This document shows, piece by piece, positions 43,886 to 54,388 of a stretch of DNA of 64,000 nt. This stretch comes from Dendrophyllia cribrosa. Lineage: Eukaryota; Cnidaria; Anthozoa; Scleractinia; Dendrophylliidae. The translations under genes and the position numbers were made by a program. The stretch spans positions 52,035,043 to 52,099,042 of the forward strand of contig JAJLRJ010000002.1 in NCBI GenBank assembly GCA_024195265.1, in the 5' to 3' direction. The notes under the pieces are model-generated. The model was not told the origin of the DNA and ran no database searches. It saw nothing but the letters and a program-made list of their open reading frames with translations. Numbering within the stretch: the first letter of the stretch is position 1; every line of letters starts with the position of its first letter.

Positions 43886-44066
43886 ATGTAATTTGTGATT
43901 ACACCGTACTATCATAAATTACTATTTTGCCGGCACGTATCAGAGGTCTGGGGAGGGTGTTAGCGCGCAGTGAGTCATGGGATTCGAGTTTGTAATTTGG
44001 AGCCGTTAGTAAGGTGTGACATTCTACGGTCAGCCTTCGCAGTGCTAGGTTCACTTTCGTTTTGTT
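43886..44066 (+). repeat. Split direct repeat A1
   Basis: 181 bp, identical to A2 at 48716-48896. Probably carries the promoter region of the element. Confidence 0.95.
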
Positions 44067-44100
44067 CACGTTGTCTTATTCAGTTCGTCGAGTTCTAGTT

Positions 44101-44787
44101 ATGGATGAGTCTAAAGTTAGAGAGATCGTTGGCAATAGCAACAAAGATCTGCTCTCCCAAATCAAGGTTCTTGTTTCTTCCTCGATATCCGATCTAAAAA
44201 GATCCAGCGAGTCCAACTCGGCCGAGCAAATGTCGGAGATAAAGAAGTTGAAGAGAGACGCTCCACCTACGTTTAACAAGAAGAGCAACGAGGACCAGTT
44301 TAAAACAGTCAAAACTGTGCTTGAGACAGGACAGGACGCATCTTCTGCGTTGCAGCGCAATGATCTCGCCAAAACCAAGGAACACTTGGATGAAGGTATG
44401 TCTCTGCTTAAAGAGCGCCAGAAATTAATTCTCTTAGCGGACAAGTCGCCGTATGGCTGGAAAACAGTCCTTGAGTATAAGCATCATGATTTGGCTGAGG
44501 ATGACGAGGACGAGAAGAAGATTTATAGAGCTGAAGCCAGGGCTGCCAAAGCTTCTAAGCGTTTCGCCTCGCGGGGTTCTCTTTTCCAGCGTCGTGGATC
44601 GTCCGCCATGCAGCGTTCGCACCCTACGGTCGCTCATTTTCCTGGTCCTTTGGCAAGGCTTAATGCTCAATCGTCGACGGCCAGATCTGTGGGCCTTTGC
44701 TTTGCTTGTGGAAAGCCAGGTCATTGGCGGGCCGCATGCCCTAGTTTGCTTGTTCATTCTAATGCCCAAAGTCATCAGGCGAAATGA
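44101..44787 (+). CDS. Gag-like protein of DIRS-type element
   Basis: 228 residues from the ATG at 44,101 (an open frame extends 13 codons upstream, but this Met is the first ATG in it with a natural leader). Acidic and Lys/Ser-rich helical N-terminal half; near residues 200-213 a CCHC zinc knuckle (CFACGKPGHWRAAC), as in retroelement nucleocapsids, followed by a short tail. It would coat element RNA. Lies directly after A1, and 230 bp separate it from the RT frame. Frame intact. Confidence 0.85.
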   Translation: MDESKVREIVGNSNKDLLSQIKVLVSSSISDLKRSSESNSAEQMSEIKKLKRDAPPTFNKKSNEDQFKTVKTVLETGQDASSALQRNDLAKTKEHLDEGMSLLKERQKLILLADKSPYGWKTVLEYKHHDLAEDDEDEKKIYRAEARAAKASKRFASRGSLFQRRGSSAMQRSHPTVAHFPGPLARLNAQSSTARSVGLCFACGKPGHWRAACPSLLVHSNAQSHQAK

Positions 44788-45023
44788 ACAGCCGTGAGCG
44801 GAACGGATTTGTCCAGGCGAGCCGCATCTTGTTGCCTTGAGCGTTTCAATTTTCATTCAGTTGTAATCTTTACTGTATTTCGCGTTTTTGTTTGTTAATT
44901 TTTTGTTACAGATTATAGTTATTTCCATAAGTCAATTTGTTTTCATATTGCGCGTTATTATTCTGCTCCTAATTGTTTATAAGCTATTTATTTTATATTC
45001 CCACTTTATTTAATATTTTTCAG

Positions 45024-47084
45024 ACCTTGATTTTGAGGCCTTGTCTGTATCACGTCAGAGCGATCGCACTTTTGTAGATGCTCAATTATCTTGCTATGAA
45101 GTCAAAGCCGGTGATGTTCCTGTTTCTGTCAGAGGCAGATTACGAAAATGTATTCAGTTTTGGAAGGATATTGGCGCGTCGCCTTTTATTCTCGGCGTTA
45201 TAGAATTTGGCTACAAATTACCGTTGCTGCAAATTCCACCGCCTTTTGTTGCTGCGAATAATAATTCGGCACTTCGGGAATCTGTTTTTGTAGACGGTGC
45301 CATTAGCGACCTCCTTAATTTGGAATGTATCACTGAGGTTTTCGTGCCTCCTGCAATTATCAATCCATTGTCTGTTTCCATTCAGAAATCGGGGGAAAAG
45401 CGCGTGATCTTGGATCTTCGACACGTCAACCAGTATTTTTTCAAATCCAAGTTTCGATGTGAAGATGTTTCTATTGCAAAGCAAGTGCTTAACTCTGGGG
45501 ACTTCATGTTTTCCTTCGATCTCAAATCTGGGTACCATCACGTTGACATTTTCCCTGAACACAGGCAATATCTGTCGTTTTCTTGGACATTTTCATCGGG
45601 GATTACTAGATATTTTCAGTTTTCAGTTTTGCCCTTTGGTATTAGCTCTGCGCCTTATTTAGCTTCTTAAACCGTTAGTTAAGAAATGGAGATCCGAAGG
45701 CAAGTCGATTGTTGTTTTTCTGGATGACGGATTGGGGGCTGCTCCGAATTATATTAAGGCAAAAATTTCAAGTTTGTCAGTGCATGCTGATTTATTGAAG
45801 TCTGGCTTTGTCCCTAATGAAGAGAAATCGCTTTGGGAGCCAACTCAAGTTATCACCTGGCTGGGGACTGTTATTGACACGTCTAAATGTCTCATTTCTG
45901 CTACGCCAAGAAGAATACAGTCTCTGTCGGAAGATTTATCCTGTCTTTTGGACTCTAGCAACCCCTCTCACCAGACTCGGGTGCGCAAGCTCGCCAGCGT
46001 CTGCGGTAAAATTATTTCCCTTGGAAATTGTGTTGGCAACGTAGCCAGGCTTATGACTAGAAATATTTTCGCTGTTATCCATACCGCTGAGACTTGGAAT
46101 TCGTCGGTTTCTTTGACGCCCGAATGCGTGGATGAATTAAATTTTTGGAAGCTTAATGTCGCTCACATTAACGGTGTGCCTCTGTGGCCTATTAAACGTA
46201 AGCCCTCGAAGATTGTTTATTCTGATGCGTCTAATTCCGCTTGCGGCAGTTTCATAGATCTTGAAGGCAACATTTTTCACCAGAATTGGTCTGACTTCGA
46301 GAGGTCGCAAAGTTCTACGTTTCGTGAGCTCCTTGCAGTGTTTTTGTCTCTGCAAGCGTTTATTGATTCACTCGGTGCCCAGACTGTCGTTTGGTACACC
46401 GATAATCAGAATGTTGTGCGTATCGTGAACATTGGCTCCAAGGTTCCGGCTCTGCAGCGGATAGCTCTGGATATTCATCGCATCTGTCTTCGTGCCTCGA
46501 TTAGTGTCGATGTTCAGTGGATTCCTAGGGATCACAACACTTTTGCCGACGACATCAGCAAGCTAGTTGATCTTGATGATTACTCGATCAATGACGATGT
46601 TTTCCATTCTCTAGACGAGCGTTGGGGTCCTCACTCCTGTGACAGATTTGCTTCTTGTTACAACGCCAAGCTTCCGAAATTCAACACCAGATTTTATCAG
46701 CAAGGTACCTCCGGCGTTAATGCCTTTGCGCAGGATTGGGCCTATGACAACAACTGGCTCTGCCCTCCTGTTTGTCTAACGTGTAAAGTTCTTGCCCACA
46801 TGCAGGTTTGCAATGCAACTGGTACTCTCGTGGTTCCCCTTTGGAGATCTGCGCATTTTTGGCCTCGATTATGCTTCGATGGTTTGCATTGGAGTAGTTT
46901 CGTCCATGACTGGATCATGCTTCCTGACCTTCCAAATTTGTTTGTCCGGGGCAAAGCTAAGAATTCAATCTTCGGTCGCGGTTCCCTAGCATTTCCCTCG
47001 GTGGCGCTGCGTATCGACTTTAGAATTCCGCCCAGGCAAGGGTCTGTTCTCGTTTGTGAGGCTTTTCGAGTTCCGGACGTCTAG
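45024..47084 (+). pseudogene. Reverse transcriptase-RNase H of DIRS-type element, one frameshift
   Basis: First part (to 45,670) has RT motifs ILDLRHVNQYF, FDLKSGYHHVDI and FQFSVLPFGISSAPY. A small deletion near 45,655-45,670 shifts the frame and creates a stop; the next frame resumes at LKPLVKKW and holds the catalytic FLDDG (about 45,717-45,731), then RNase H: YSDAS (first Asp), a Glu in FRELLAV, WYTDN and the final Asp region HNTFADDISK. A C-terminal extension (WGPHSCDRFAS, then LWRSAHFWP) is the block usual in DIRS/Ngaro polymerases. There is no ATG at the start; an acceptor-like TTTTTCAG sits at 45,016-45,023. Loss of a few codons should inactivate this copy's enzyme. Confidence 0.85.
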
Positions 47085-47244
47085 ATATTTCATAGTATAC
47101 TTGCAACTTGGTGCTTACATGTTTTTGTTTACTTGGATGGGCTAGATGCCCTTTTCACCCATGGTGGGTTTAGTATGAGAGGCTGTTGTTTATTTATATC
47201 GTATGCAACTCGATGTTGCAGAGACTTTGGGGTCTTAAGTTTTT

Positions 47245-47377
47245 TAACCCTTGGTGGGACAGTACCCTTGATGGGTTATCTGTTACGATTGTTGTGTAAT
47301 ATTCACCCTTAGTGGGACAGTACCCTTGATGGGTTATATATTTTCCCTAGTGGGACAGTACCCTTGATGGGTTTTTT
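47245..47377 (+). repeat. Three copies of a GTGGGACAGTACCCTTGATG unit
   Basis: GTGGGACAGTACCCTTGATG followed by GGTT occurs three times (near 47,259, 47,310 and 47,350) in the gap between the RT and recombinase frames. Spacing varies (about 40-50 bp). Confidence 0.85.
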
Positions 47378-47643
47378 TTTTATATCCACCCTTGTTGAGC
47401 TGTCGTTTGTGTTTATTTTTTCCTCATATACGAGTTTTGTTGTGAAATTGATTTTCTTACAGAAACGCTTGTGTATTTGACGCATTTTCGCCTTTGATGC
47501 AATTAAATTGTTGACTATTTCTTCTTTACTTTACAGAGCCCTGTTAGTTTTGTATTGTTATTGTTTGTTATTTGTTTTCTTTTTGTTTTCGGTTTTTTCT
47601 TTTAGACATTTTTACTACAGATTTCTGGTGTACATCTTCTCCG

Positions 47644-48612
47644 ATGTCGCATGAGGTTGCCTCCTTACTGGAAAAGCTCAAGACAACAGTTATTACTTCC
47701 AGGGCCCCCGGTACTTCTTCGAACTATACGAGGATGTTCAACAGATGGAGGTCTTTTGCTACAGAGCGCCTTGGTATCGTTGCAGTTTTTCCTGTGGAGC
47801 CCATCAGTTGTGCTTTGTTTCTGCAGTATCTGCTGGATTCAACCAATTCGGTTTCTTCGATCCACTGCGCGTTCTACGCGTTCAAATGGTTGCATGATCT
47901 TGCTGGCGTTCCTTCCCCTACTTCACATCCTACAGTGATTGCAGTCAAAGAAGGAGCGGTCCGTCTCGCGTCGTCTCCTGTCAGTCATCGGAAAGAGCCA
48001 CTTGATGTTGCGCATCTCAGGAAACTAATGGATAAGACTGATCTAAATGATCTTTTGCAGCTGCGTAGTTTAGTTATGTTTGTCTTAGCCTTTTCAGGCT
48101 TTTTAAGATTTTCTGAATTGTCACTTATTCGTGCTAAAGATATTAAGTTTAGTGATGGCTTTATTTCTATTTTTATTGAGAAGAGCAAAACGGACCAGTT
48201 AAGGGATGGTCAGTCAGTTGTAATCGCTAAGTCTTGTTCTAGCCTGTGCCCCGTGGCTTTGCTTAGATTATATATCAATTCGTCCCATATTTCATTGGAT
48301 TCAGATGAGTATATTTTTAGACCTATCTCGGCTTCTAAAAGTTGCAAGCGTTTGGTGTCGGTTAACAAGCCTTTAAGCTATTCTACTTACAGGGAATCGT
48401 TCAAGAAATCCTTTCGTGACATTGTCCCGGATATTAATAGCTTCAGTACTCACTCTGCAAGGTCAGGTGGTGCAACGTCTGCTGCGAAATCTGGAGTTCC
48501 TGATAGAAATTTCCAGCGTCATGGCCGTTGGGCTTCGGTTTCCGCCAAGAACACTTATGTTAAAGACTCTTTAGCTAGTAGATTAGATGTTTCTAAGTCA
48601 TTATCACTTTAG
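47644..48612 (+). CDS. Tyrosine recombinase of DIRS-type element
   Basis: 322 residues from the ATG at 47,644, though the frame is open back to an acceptor-like TTTTCTTTTAG at 47,604. N-terminal SAM-like core-binding part (GTSSNYTRMFNRWRSF), then catalytic residues: R in GFLRFSEL, H and R in HSARSGG, H in HGRW and Y in NTYVKDS. These are the R-H-R-Y set of phage-integrase-type enzymes. It inserts circular cDNA of the element. Frame intact. Ends 28 bp before B1. Confidence 0.9.
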   Translation: MSHEVASLLEKLKTTVITSRAPGTSSNYTRMFNRWRSFATERLGIVAVFPVEPISCALFLQYLLDSTNSVSSIHCAFYAFKWLHDLAGVPSPTSHPTVIAVKEGAVRLASSPVSHRKEPLDVAHLRKLMDKTDLNDLLQLRSLVMFVLAFSGFLRFSELSLIRAKDIKFSDGFISIFIEKSKTDQLRDGQSVVIAKSCSSLCPVALLRLYINSSHISLDSDEYIFRPISASKSCKRLVSVNKPLSYSTYRESFKKSFRDIVPDINSFSTHSARSGGATSAAKSGVPDRNFQRHGRWASVSAKNTYVKDSLASRLDVSKSLSL

Positions 48613-48639
48613 CTCAAGCCCTTTCTTTTATCTCTATCG

Positions 48640-48715
48640 GTGGCTTGGCTGGCACACGCGCCCATATCTGACAACTGTTGTTTTCTGTGTACCGTTTGAG
48701 TAGTGTAGGCAAAAT
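48640..48715 (+). repeat. Split direct repeat B1
   Basis: 76 bp, identical to B2 at 49155-49230. Confidence 0.95.
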
Positions 48716-48896
48716 ATGTAATTTGTGATTACACCGTACTATCATAAATTACTATTTTGCCGGCACGTATCAGAGGTCTGGGGAGGGTGTTAGCGCGCAG
48801 TGAGTCATGGGATTCGAGTTTGTAATTTGGAGCCGTTAGTAAGGTGTGACATTCTACGGTCAGCCTTCGCAGTGCTAGGTTCACTTTCGTTTTGTT
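48716..48896 (+). repeat. Split direct repeat A2
   Basis: 181 bp, identical to A1; begins at the base after B1. Confidence 0.95.
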
Positions 48897-49154
48897 TTCA
48901 TTTATTTCTAATCAGGTTTAACTATGCTTAGCTATTGTTACTTGCGTGTTTATGGATGTTTATAGTTTAGTTTAGTTTTTACCATACCCTAAAACCCCAA
49001 GGGTTGCACCACTGCTTTGGTCGGGGGTACACGTTCCCCGTGTTTTTTCCACTTGCTGGTTTTTTGGGGTTTTCGTGTCCGGCTTTGGTGCTCTAATTTT
49101 CGCTAGATGCTTTGTAGTTGTGTTTATTTGCTTATACGTTTAATAAATGGCACT

Positions 49155-49230
49155 GTGGCTTGGCTGGCACACGCGCCCATATCTGACAACTGTTGTTTTC
49201 TGTGTACCGTTTGAGTAGTGTAGGCAAAAT
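49155..49230 (+). repeat. Split direct repeat B2, element end
   Basis: 76 bp, identical to B1. The host sequence resumes with TAGGCGCTTC. Confidence 0.95.
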
Positions 49231-49245
49231 TAGGCGCTTCTGTGG

Positions 49246-49306
49246 TGTGCTAGCGCGAAGCGCAAGAAACGAGCGCGAAGCGCGAGAAATGAGCGCGGAG
49301 CGCGAG
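49246..49306 (+). repeat. Three 20-bp GAGCGCGAAGCGCGAGAAA units
   Basis: Three near-identical GC-rich units directly beside the DIRS-like element; each is partly self-complementary (GCGCGAAGCGCG). Confidence 0.85.
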
Positions 49307-49309
49307 CCA

Positions 49310-51017
49310 CGCAATGGAGAGAAGAAAAATGCCTGTTGTCCAGCGAGGCTACTTTATTAGCTCGGGCTATCGATGGTTCTACTTATTAAATTAGATATTA
49401 CTTACCTCATACACCGTATTTATCACAAGCAGTCTTAAAGGAAGAATAACCTTAAGAATCGTGGGTCTCAACGCAAGTAATTATGAACGGAACCATTTAC
49501 GCTGACATGATGAGGTCCATTCGCAGTGTTGACCTGTGCAGTATCGATTGTACAATTCTTGCACTTAATCCTCACTGTATGCCTGACATATTTCTTTCTT
49601 CCCACTTGCCACAAAATCCTGGTGAACTTTGCTTTGATAGTCTAAATTTAAGCGATCAATGATGAGTTTCGACAGAACAGCAAACTAAAAGATCGTTAAG
49701 AAAATTCAAATATCGTCTTGGTATGATTTGCGCATGGGTGAATGAAAAGTTTAATCACTTCATTAATTCACTGCGACGAAACTCATGAATAACAATCATA
49801 TTCAGTAAAAAAATTTCACATTGAAGTGTGTTTTAAATATTTTCACTAATTATAATAATGTAAGATAATGCGAAGGCCGGAACGTGCGAGAAAAAAATTT
49901 GAAAACAAAACAGGTTATTCTCCATAACGTGCGGAAAAATTGATGCATTTAAAACGTTTTTTAAAAATTGCTATATTTGTTTTTTTTTCGCATTTGGTTT
50001 GACGGCTTTTTTCTGTGAATACAGTTAACCCTCTCAAAGCAGACACCTCTCTAATGATGATCCATTTGTCCAAGACAAACGTTTTCCTTTCTAACTAAAG
50101 GAGAATTTAAGCAGTGTCGCATTATCAACTACATGTAGCCTTATTTTGCAAGGCGCTATGCTAGTCCTGAAAACAACACAGCTGCGTGATATCCAGGTCC
50201 AATGAAATTAGAGGTTCCGAAGAGGTGCATGCCTTCCGTATTTTGTCCGGTTATTTGGTAGCCGATTAACACTAATCCAGGATTAGAGTCAGTTTTGAAT
50301 TCAGTTGAATAACTAATCGATGGAAATTTTTCCGTAGTTTATCTGATCTGCAGTTTCAACTTTGACTTGTCTTCACGTCTATCTAAAAATAAGCTCTTAA
50401 CCCGTGATGCCTCGTCCGTACATTGATGATCTTACATGGCGAGCCATATGGATAAAATGTGGACGAGATTATACCTGGAACGTTCAAGTGAATACATCGT
50501 AAAAATGTTTAGCACAAGCTACGATTGAGAAAAATATGAAACCAAAGCGAAAAATAGTTTTGTTGACGTGGAAAATGCCGAAATTATATATAATTAGGAA
50601 AAAGTCGTCGAACAGTCATGATCAAGCACAGTGGCGTGCTATGAGGCTAATTTTTCGTCACTGATGAAGGGACAGGAGTCTCGAAACGTTGGAATTCTCG
50701 GTTTCAAAAACCGCCTAAATAACCACAGGTAGCCCAAGCTCACGTCACGAGAAAGCGAAGGCGTGTGAGACGGGACGCGACCCTTCGATGAAAGCGGTAT
50801 TGGGTTACACGGCGGTCGTTTTAAAACTTTCAGACTTTGTATGGGGAAAAAAATAACGTAGATTTCGAACGCTTAATAAAGCAACATTTAGGCATTAATT
50901 CAATAAAGTGACTATTGAACTAACCCCTGGTGTATTCTTTTGTCCTTGAGGTATTTCAAGCCGTTTTGGGTTGTTTTGTCACCACTGTTATTTCCTTCAT
51001 AAGACGTCTTACGTCTC
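49310..51017. other. Non-coding stretch
   Basis: No gene seen. It contains a hammerhead-like hairpin at 50,661-50,686. Confidence 0.4.
50661..50686 (+). other. Hammerhead-core-like hairpin
   Basis: CTGATGAAGGGAC, loop, GTCTCGAAAC: 5-bp stem GGGAC/GTCTC (one G-T) framed by CTGATGA and GAAAC. Closest of the five to the hammerhead core, with one extra A before the stem. No stem III or cleavage context identified. Confidence 0.35.
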
Positions 51018-51546
51018 ACTGTTCCTCTGTGCCCACTGTTCCTCTGTGCCCACTGTTCCTCTGTGCCCACTGTTCCTCTGTGCCCACTGTTCCTCTGTGC
51101 CCACTGTTCCTCTGTGCTCACCGTTCCTCTGTGCCCACTGTTCCTCTGTGCCCACTGTTCCTCTGTTCCCACCGTTCTTCTGTGCCCACTGTTCCTCTGT
51201 GCCCACCGTTCCTCTGTGTCTACTGTTCCTCTGTGCATGCCCACTGTTCCTCTGTGCCCACTGTTCCTCTGTTCCCACTGTTCCTCTGTGCCCACTGTTC
51301 CTCTGTGCCCACTGTTCCTCTGTTCCCACCGTTCCTCTGTGCCCACTGTTCCTTAGCCTGCGTGGCAGGCGTTCGAAGGGGAAGGGGGAGAAATCAGGCG
51401 CGCGAGAACGCGAAGGCCCCTTCCTCGCGCGCCCTTCGCGTTCTCGCGCGCCTGATTTCTCCTTCCCTCCCTCTTCCCCTTCGAACGCCTGTCACGCAGG
51501 CTAACTGTCCCTCTGTGCCCAAAGTTCCTCTGTGCCTACTGTTCCT
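51018..51546 (+). repeat. 17-bp minisatellite, about 20 copies
   Basis: Unit ACTGTTCCTCTGTGCCC, about 20 copies to 51,353, then a foldback MITE, then about 2.5 more degenerate copies. Point changes include GTTCC/GTGCC and ACCG/ACTG. Because 17 is not a multiple of 3, all three frames stay open and give the same Cys/Pro/Ser or Gln/Arg/His-rich peptides; these are not genes. Confidence 0.95.
51354..51503. mobile_element. 150-bp foldback MITE in minisatellite, TAGCCTGCG ends
   Basis: Ends TAGCCTGCGTGGCAGGCGTT and ...AACGCCTGTCACGCAGGCTA; arms pair over nearly the full length (GTTCGAAGGGGAAG.., AATCAGGCGCGCGAGAACGC). Flanks ACTGTTCCT (51345-51353) and ACTGTCCCT (51504-51512) are a 9-bp duplication with one mismatch. 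Same termini and TSD length as 9,307-9,396. Confidence 0.9.
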
Positions 51547-51854
51547 ATGCGCGTTTGACTTTTTACTGCCTTCAAGTTATGATTAATTATTTCAGATCCC
51601 GCTAAGTAATGATTAACTATTTCAGCTCCCGGTATATAAGGGATCTATTCACGGGTTGGCTCATAGGAGCCTTTGATTTTACCCTACGGACAGTCCATAC
51701 ATTCACTCTTATTTTAACCTCTCTACAACAGCCACCTCTCCTCAACGGCCACCTCTCCACAACGGCAATGGCCACTAAAATGCGTCCCAGCTGCTAAAGT
51801 AACCTATCCACAACGACCACTTAATCAACGACTGGCGAACGGTCAGGACTGAAC

Positions 51855-52355
51855 ACAGGGAACCCGAGCATTTTATTAGGTATAACATAATCATTTAATA
51901 AAATATTGTTATTTACCTGTTTTCCTGTGTCTTTTTGGAAGCGATTTGAATCAGAGCGAAGACGGTTGACATTGCACGTTTCAAATATTATCTTGTCTGC
52001 CGTTTCGTAAATACGACGCGCCTATTACGTCTCAAGTTTCCATTATTATTAACTATTAACTCTCCTCGGGGAAGAGAAAGAAGAGAAGAGAGCTCTTTTC
52101 GTGGCCGTTAAATTCTCCCCCGAGGAGAGTTAATAGTTAATGGTAATGGGAACTTGAGTTAATAATAATGGCAACTTGAGACGTAATGGGCGCGTCGTAT
52201 TTACGAAGCGGCAGACAAGATAATATTTGAAACGTGGAAGGTCAACCGTCTTCGCTCTGATTCAAATCGCTTCCAAAAGACAGAGAAAAACAGGTAAATA
52301 ACAATATTTTATTAAATGATTATGTTATAGTTAATAAAGCGTTTTGGTTCCCTGT
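51855..52355. mobile_element. 501-bp foldback transposon, 9-bp TSD (Mutator-type)
   Basis: GGACTGAAC on both sides (51846-51854, 52356-52364). Ends ACAGGGAACC / GGTTCCCTGT; arms of about 200 bp pair almost throughout (AACATAATCATTTAATAAAA, TCTTGTCTGCCG, AACTCTCCTCGGGG and complements) around a GA-rich loop. No gene. Confidence 0.9.
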
Positions 52356-52364
52356 GGACTGAAC

Positions 52365-53624
52365 GGTGTTTTGGCGTACAGTAAAAAAGCCACGAAACCT
52401 GATCCGTACTGCGCGTCGCCGGTCGGCTGGCCGGGTTGTACGTATCTTTAATACTAGTAGTAATCATAGTGCGTCTCCTTATCCCGTGACACCTCGTCTT
52501 GACCAAGTACCTCAGTTTCATGAATTAATTCAGCCACTTCTTAAAAGGGCGCTATGTCGCGAGATATGTCACGCAGGCACAAACGTCGGGCCGACATCAA
52601 ACAAATTCACGCTATCGCCGCGGGATCGGGCAAAATCCTACCGTGCTGTGTACTCCGAAAGGTTTCAGATTTTTCCGACATATAAATAGTATATTTGTCT
52701 TGATTTCATTTCGGTTATTTCTCCGATTCTGAAATCATACTCCTCAGTTCATGTACTAATACCGGAACCGGAAATGACAAATTTCTGAGAAAGCATGTAA
52801 AAGTGCTCCCGTGATAAACTTCTTAAGTCACGCAACATTCAACGTGAATTTCGCAGGATTTTTCGGATAAAATTACAACTACCAGTTGCAAGCAGAGGAG
52901 GGATGAATAGTATCCCATGATGCATTGCATTTGAAACCAATATATCAAATATTTCGTGACGTCATCATTCAGTTGACCTTCTTGCCTCGAGAGGTTCAAT
53001 GGCGAAAGTGCCGCTGCCTTGCGAAATTGTCGCTTGTAATACGTTCATTGCGTTTCAAACGAAAACTTTTACGCTAGAATTCGTGGTTCGTCTTGTGTAG
53101 AACTTATTTATCAGGAAGTTCACGTCAGTTTCGTGGACAAGATGGCAGAAAGACGAGTTGCTCTCGTTCCTCTTGCAAATGGTTGTCACAACGTGGATGC
53201 TTAATTGTTTGCTTTGCGAAATACTCCGGCGCTTGTGTCGCTAAAAACAAGCTGTGATTTGAAGGTAAGAACGATAGTGTTATTTCAGAAACGATGTAAA
53301 ACATGTTCTGTCGAGTTGTTACGTACGGCGCCATGTTACCCATGCATTTTTCTCACGTTGTTACTTTGTTTACGAATTTCACTAGTTTGACGATGACAGT
53401 GACCCGATAGATGCCCCTTTTTCTGCTGTTCTACTGTGGGATTTTGACCTTGTTCCTGAAAAAGGGAAGCTGGGAAAGAGATGATTACCACAATACCTAC
53501 AATTCAGTCATATGTAGCTATTTAGAACATGCTGATTACTGCTTTATAAGCATGGATTCTATTAACATTTTCACGATTCAAAGTTAGTCTGGATAATCAT
53601 GGTTATTATGTGAATAATATCTAG
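52365..53624. other. Non-coding stretch
   Basis: No supported gene. Short ATG frames near 53,000 (33 codons) and 53,141 have no recognisable content. Confidence 0.4.
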
Positions 53625-53668
53625 GGACCGATCGTTTATTACGTCCCAGGGGGGGGCGGTGGTTTTGA

Positions 53669-53686
53669 GGGGGGGGGGGGGGGGGG
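53669..53686 (+). repeat. Poly-G tract, 18 nt
   Basis: G run in the left subterminal part; further G runs at 54,501-54,513 and 54,543-54,552. Confidence 0.9.
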
Positions 53687-53737
53687 TATAATTTTAAAAC
53701 AAGCCCGTTTTAGGGGGGTAAATTTTTCCCTGGTACT

Positions 53738-54388
53738 TTACTCAGTATCCATACTCTTTAACAGTATTGTTAGAGTATCTTTGTTGATAGTAGGACTTTC
53801 TCTTTCATAACACATTTCACCAGTCGAAGCATTGGTAAACTCTTCAAGGAACTTCTCCATACCACTACCATTCTTCAGAACAACAAAGACCTTGCATTAA
53901 ATAGGTTCAGTTATTACGTAGACAGGCAACCCATAATCAGGATCTAGCAGTTTGTCCCTGAAAGCTTGTTTATCTGGGGAAGATAACTCATTAAAGCATG
54001 AATATAGATGGTATGCTTCTTCGAGGTCTAAGTATCCATATCCATACATTAGGTGCTCTAGAACTGCTCTCAGACCTCTGGCTGTAGAATTCGTCTGTGT
54101 CCCGTCTTTTGACCGTAGAAGAACGGACTCCAACAGTAACAAAACTTCGTCATCACTGAGACACTGGAGTGACGATCGCAAGTATTTCCCTTTGGTTGAC
54201 TTTGCTCTAACCTCCGACCTTTTCTCCTGCCAACTCAGCGAAACCTTCACTTGAGATACATCTTTGCATGATTTGTAAGTCGCCATATTGAATGCCATGT
54301 AACCAAGCCTCGTACCCAGGGCCTTATCAACAATACCTACAAGTACTAAATTTATAAAAAAAACGACTGACAATAATTTCATACACAC
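53738..54388 (-). pseudogene. Secreted-protein-like frame inside TIR element, with internal stop
   Basis: From ATG at 54,388: MCMKLLSVVFFINLVLVGIV, a typical signal peptide, then about 140 residues with regular charged helices (LSDDEVLLLLESVLLRSKD; LEEAYHLYSCFNELSSPDK; DYGLPVYVITEPI). TAA at 53,899-53,897 ends the 163-residue frame, but the same frame stays open for 52 more codons (KVFVVLKNGSGMEKFLEEF...) to the next stop at 53,738. This looks like one ancestral coding unit with a single nonsense change or a shortened protein. No domain recognised. It may be a host gene piece captured by the transposon. Confidence 0.5.

Larger units (their letters stand above)
43886..49230 (+). mobile_element. 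DIRS/Ngaro-type tyrosine-recombinase retrotransposon
   Basis: A 5.35-kb element with the split-direct-repeat layout A1-ORFs-B1-A2-B2. A1 (43886-44066) and A2 (48716-48896) are identical over 181 bp. B1 (48640-48715) and B2 (49155-49230) are identical over 76 bp. B1 abuts A2 directly. It encodes gag-like protein, RT+RNase H and a tyrosine recombinase in that order. This arrangement is that of Ngaro/PAT-like members of the DIRS order, which insert by recombinase without a target-site duplication. Identical repeats imply a recent insertion, although the RT has a frameshift. Confidence 0.93.

Noticed and set aside
47245..47377. CRISPR-like array
   Set aside because: Only three imperfect units with uneven spacing, in a eukaryotic retroelement.
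43886..49230. LTR retrotransposon
   Set aside because: No LTRs or DDE integrase; the split direct repeats and tyrosine recombinase indicate a DIRS-order element.
50912..51586. Protein genes of 97-218 codons in both orientations
   Set aside because: All are translations of the 17-bp repeat, whose period keeps frames open.
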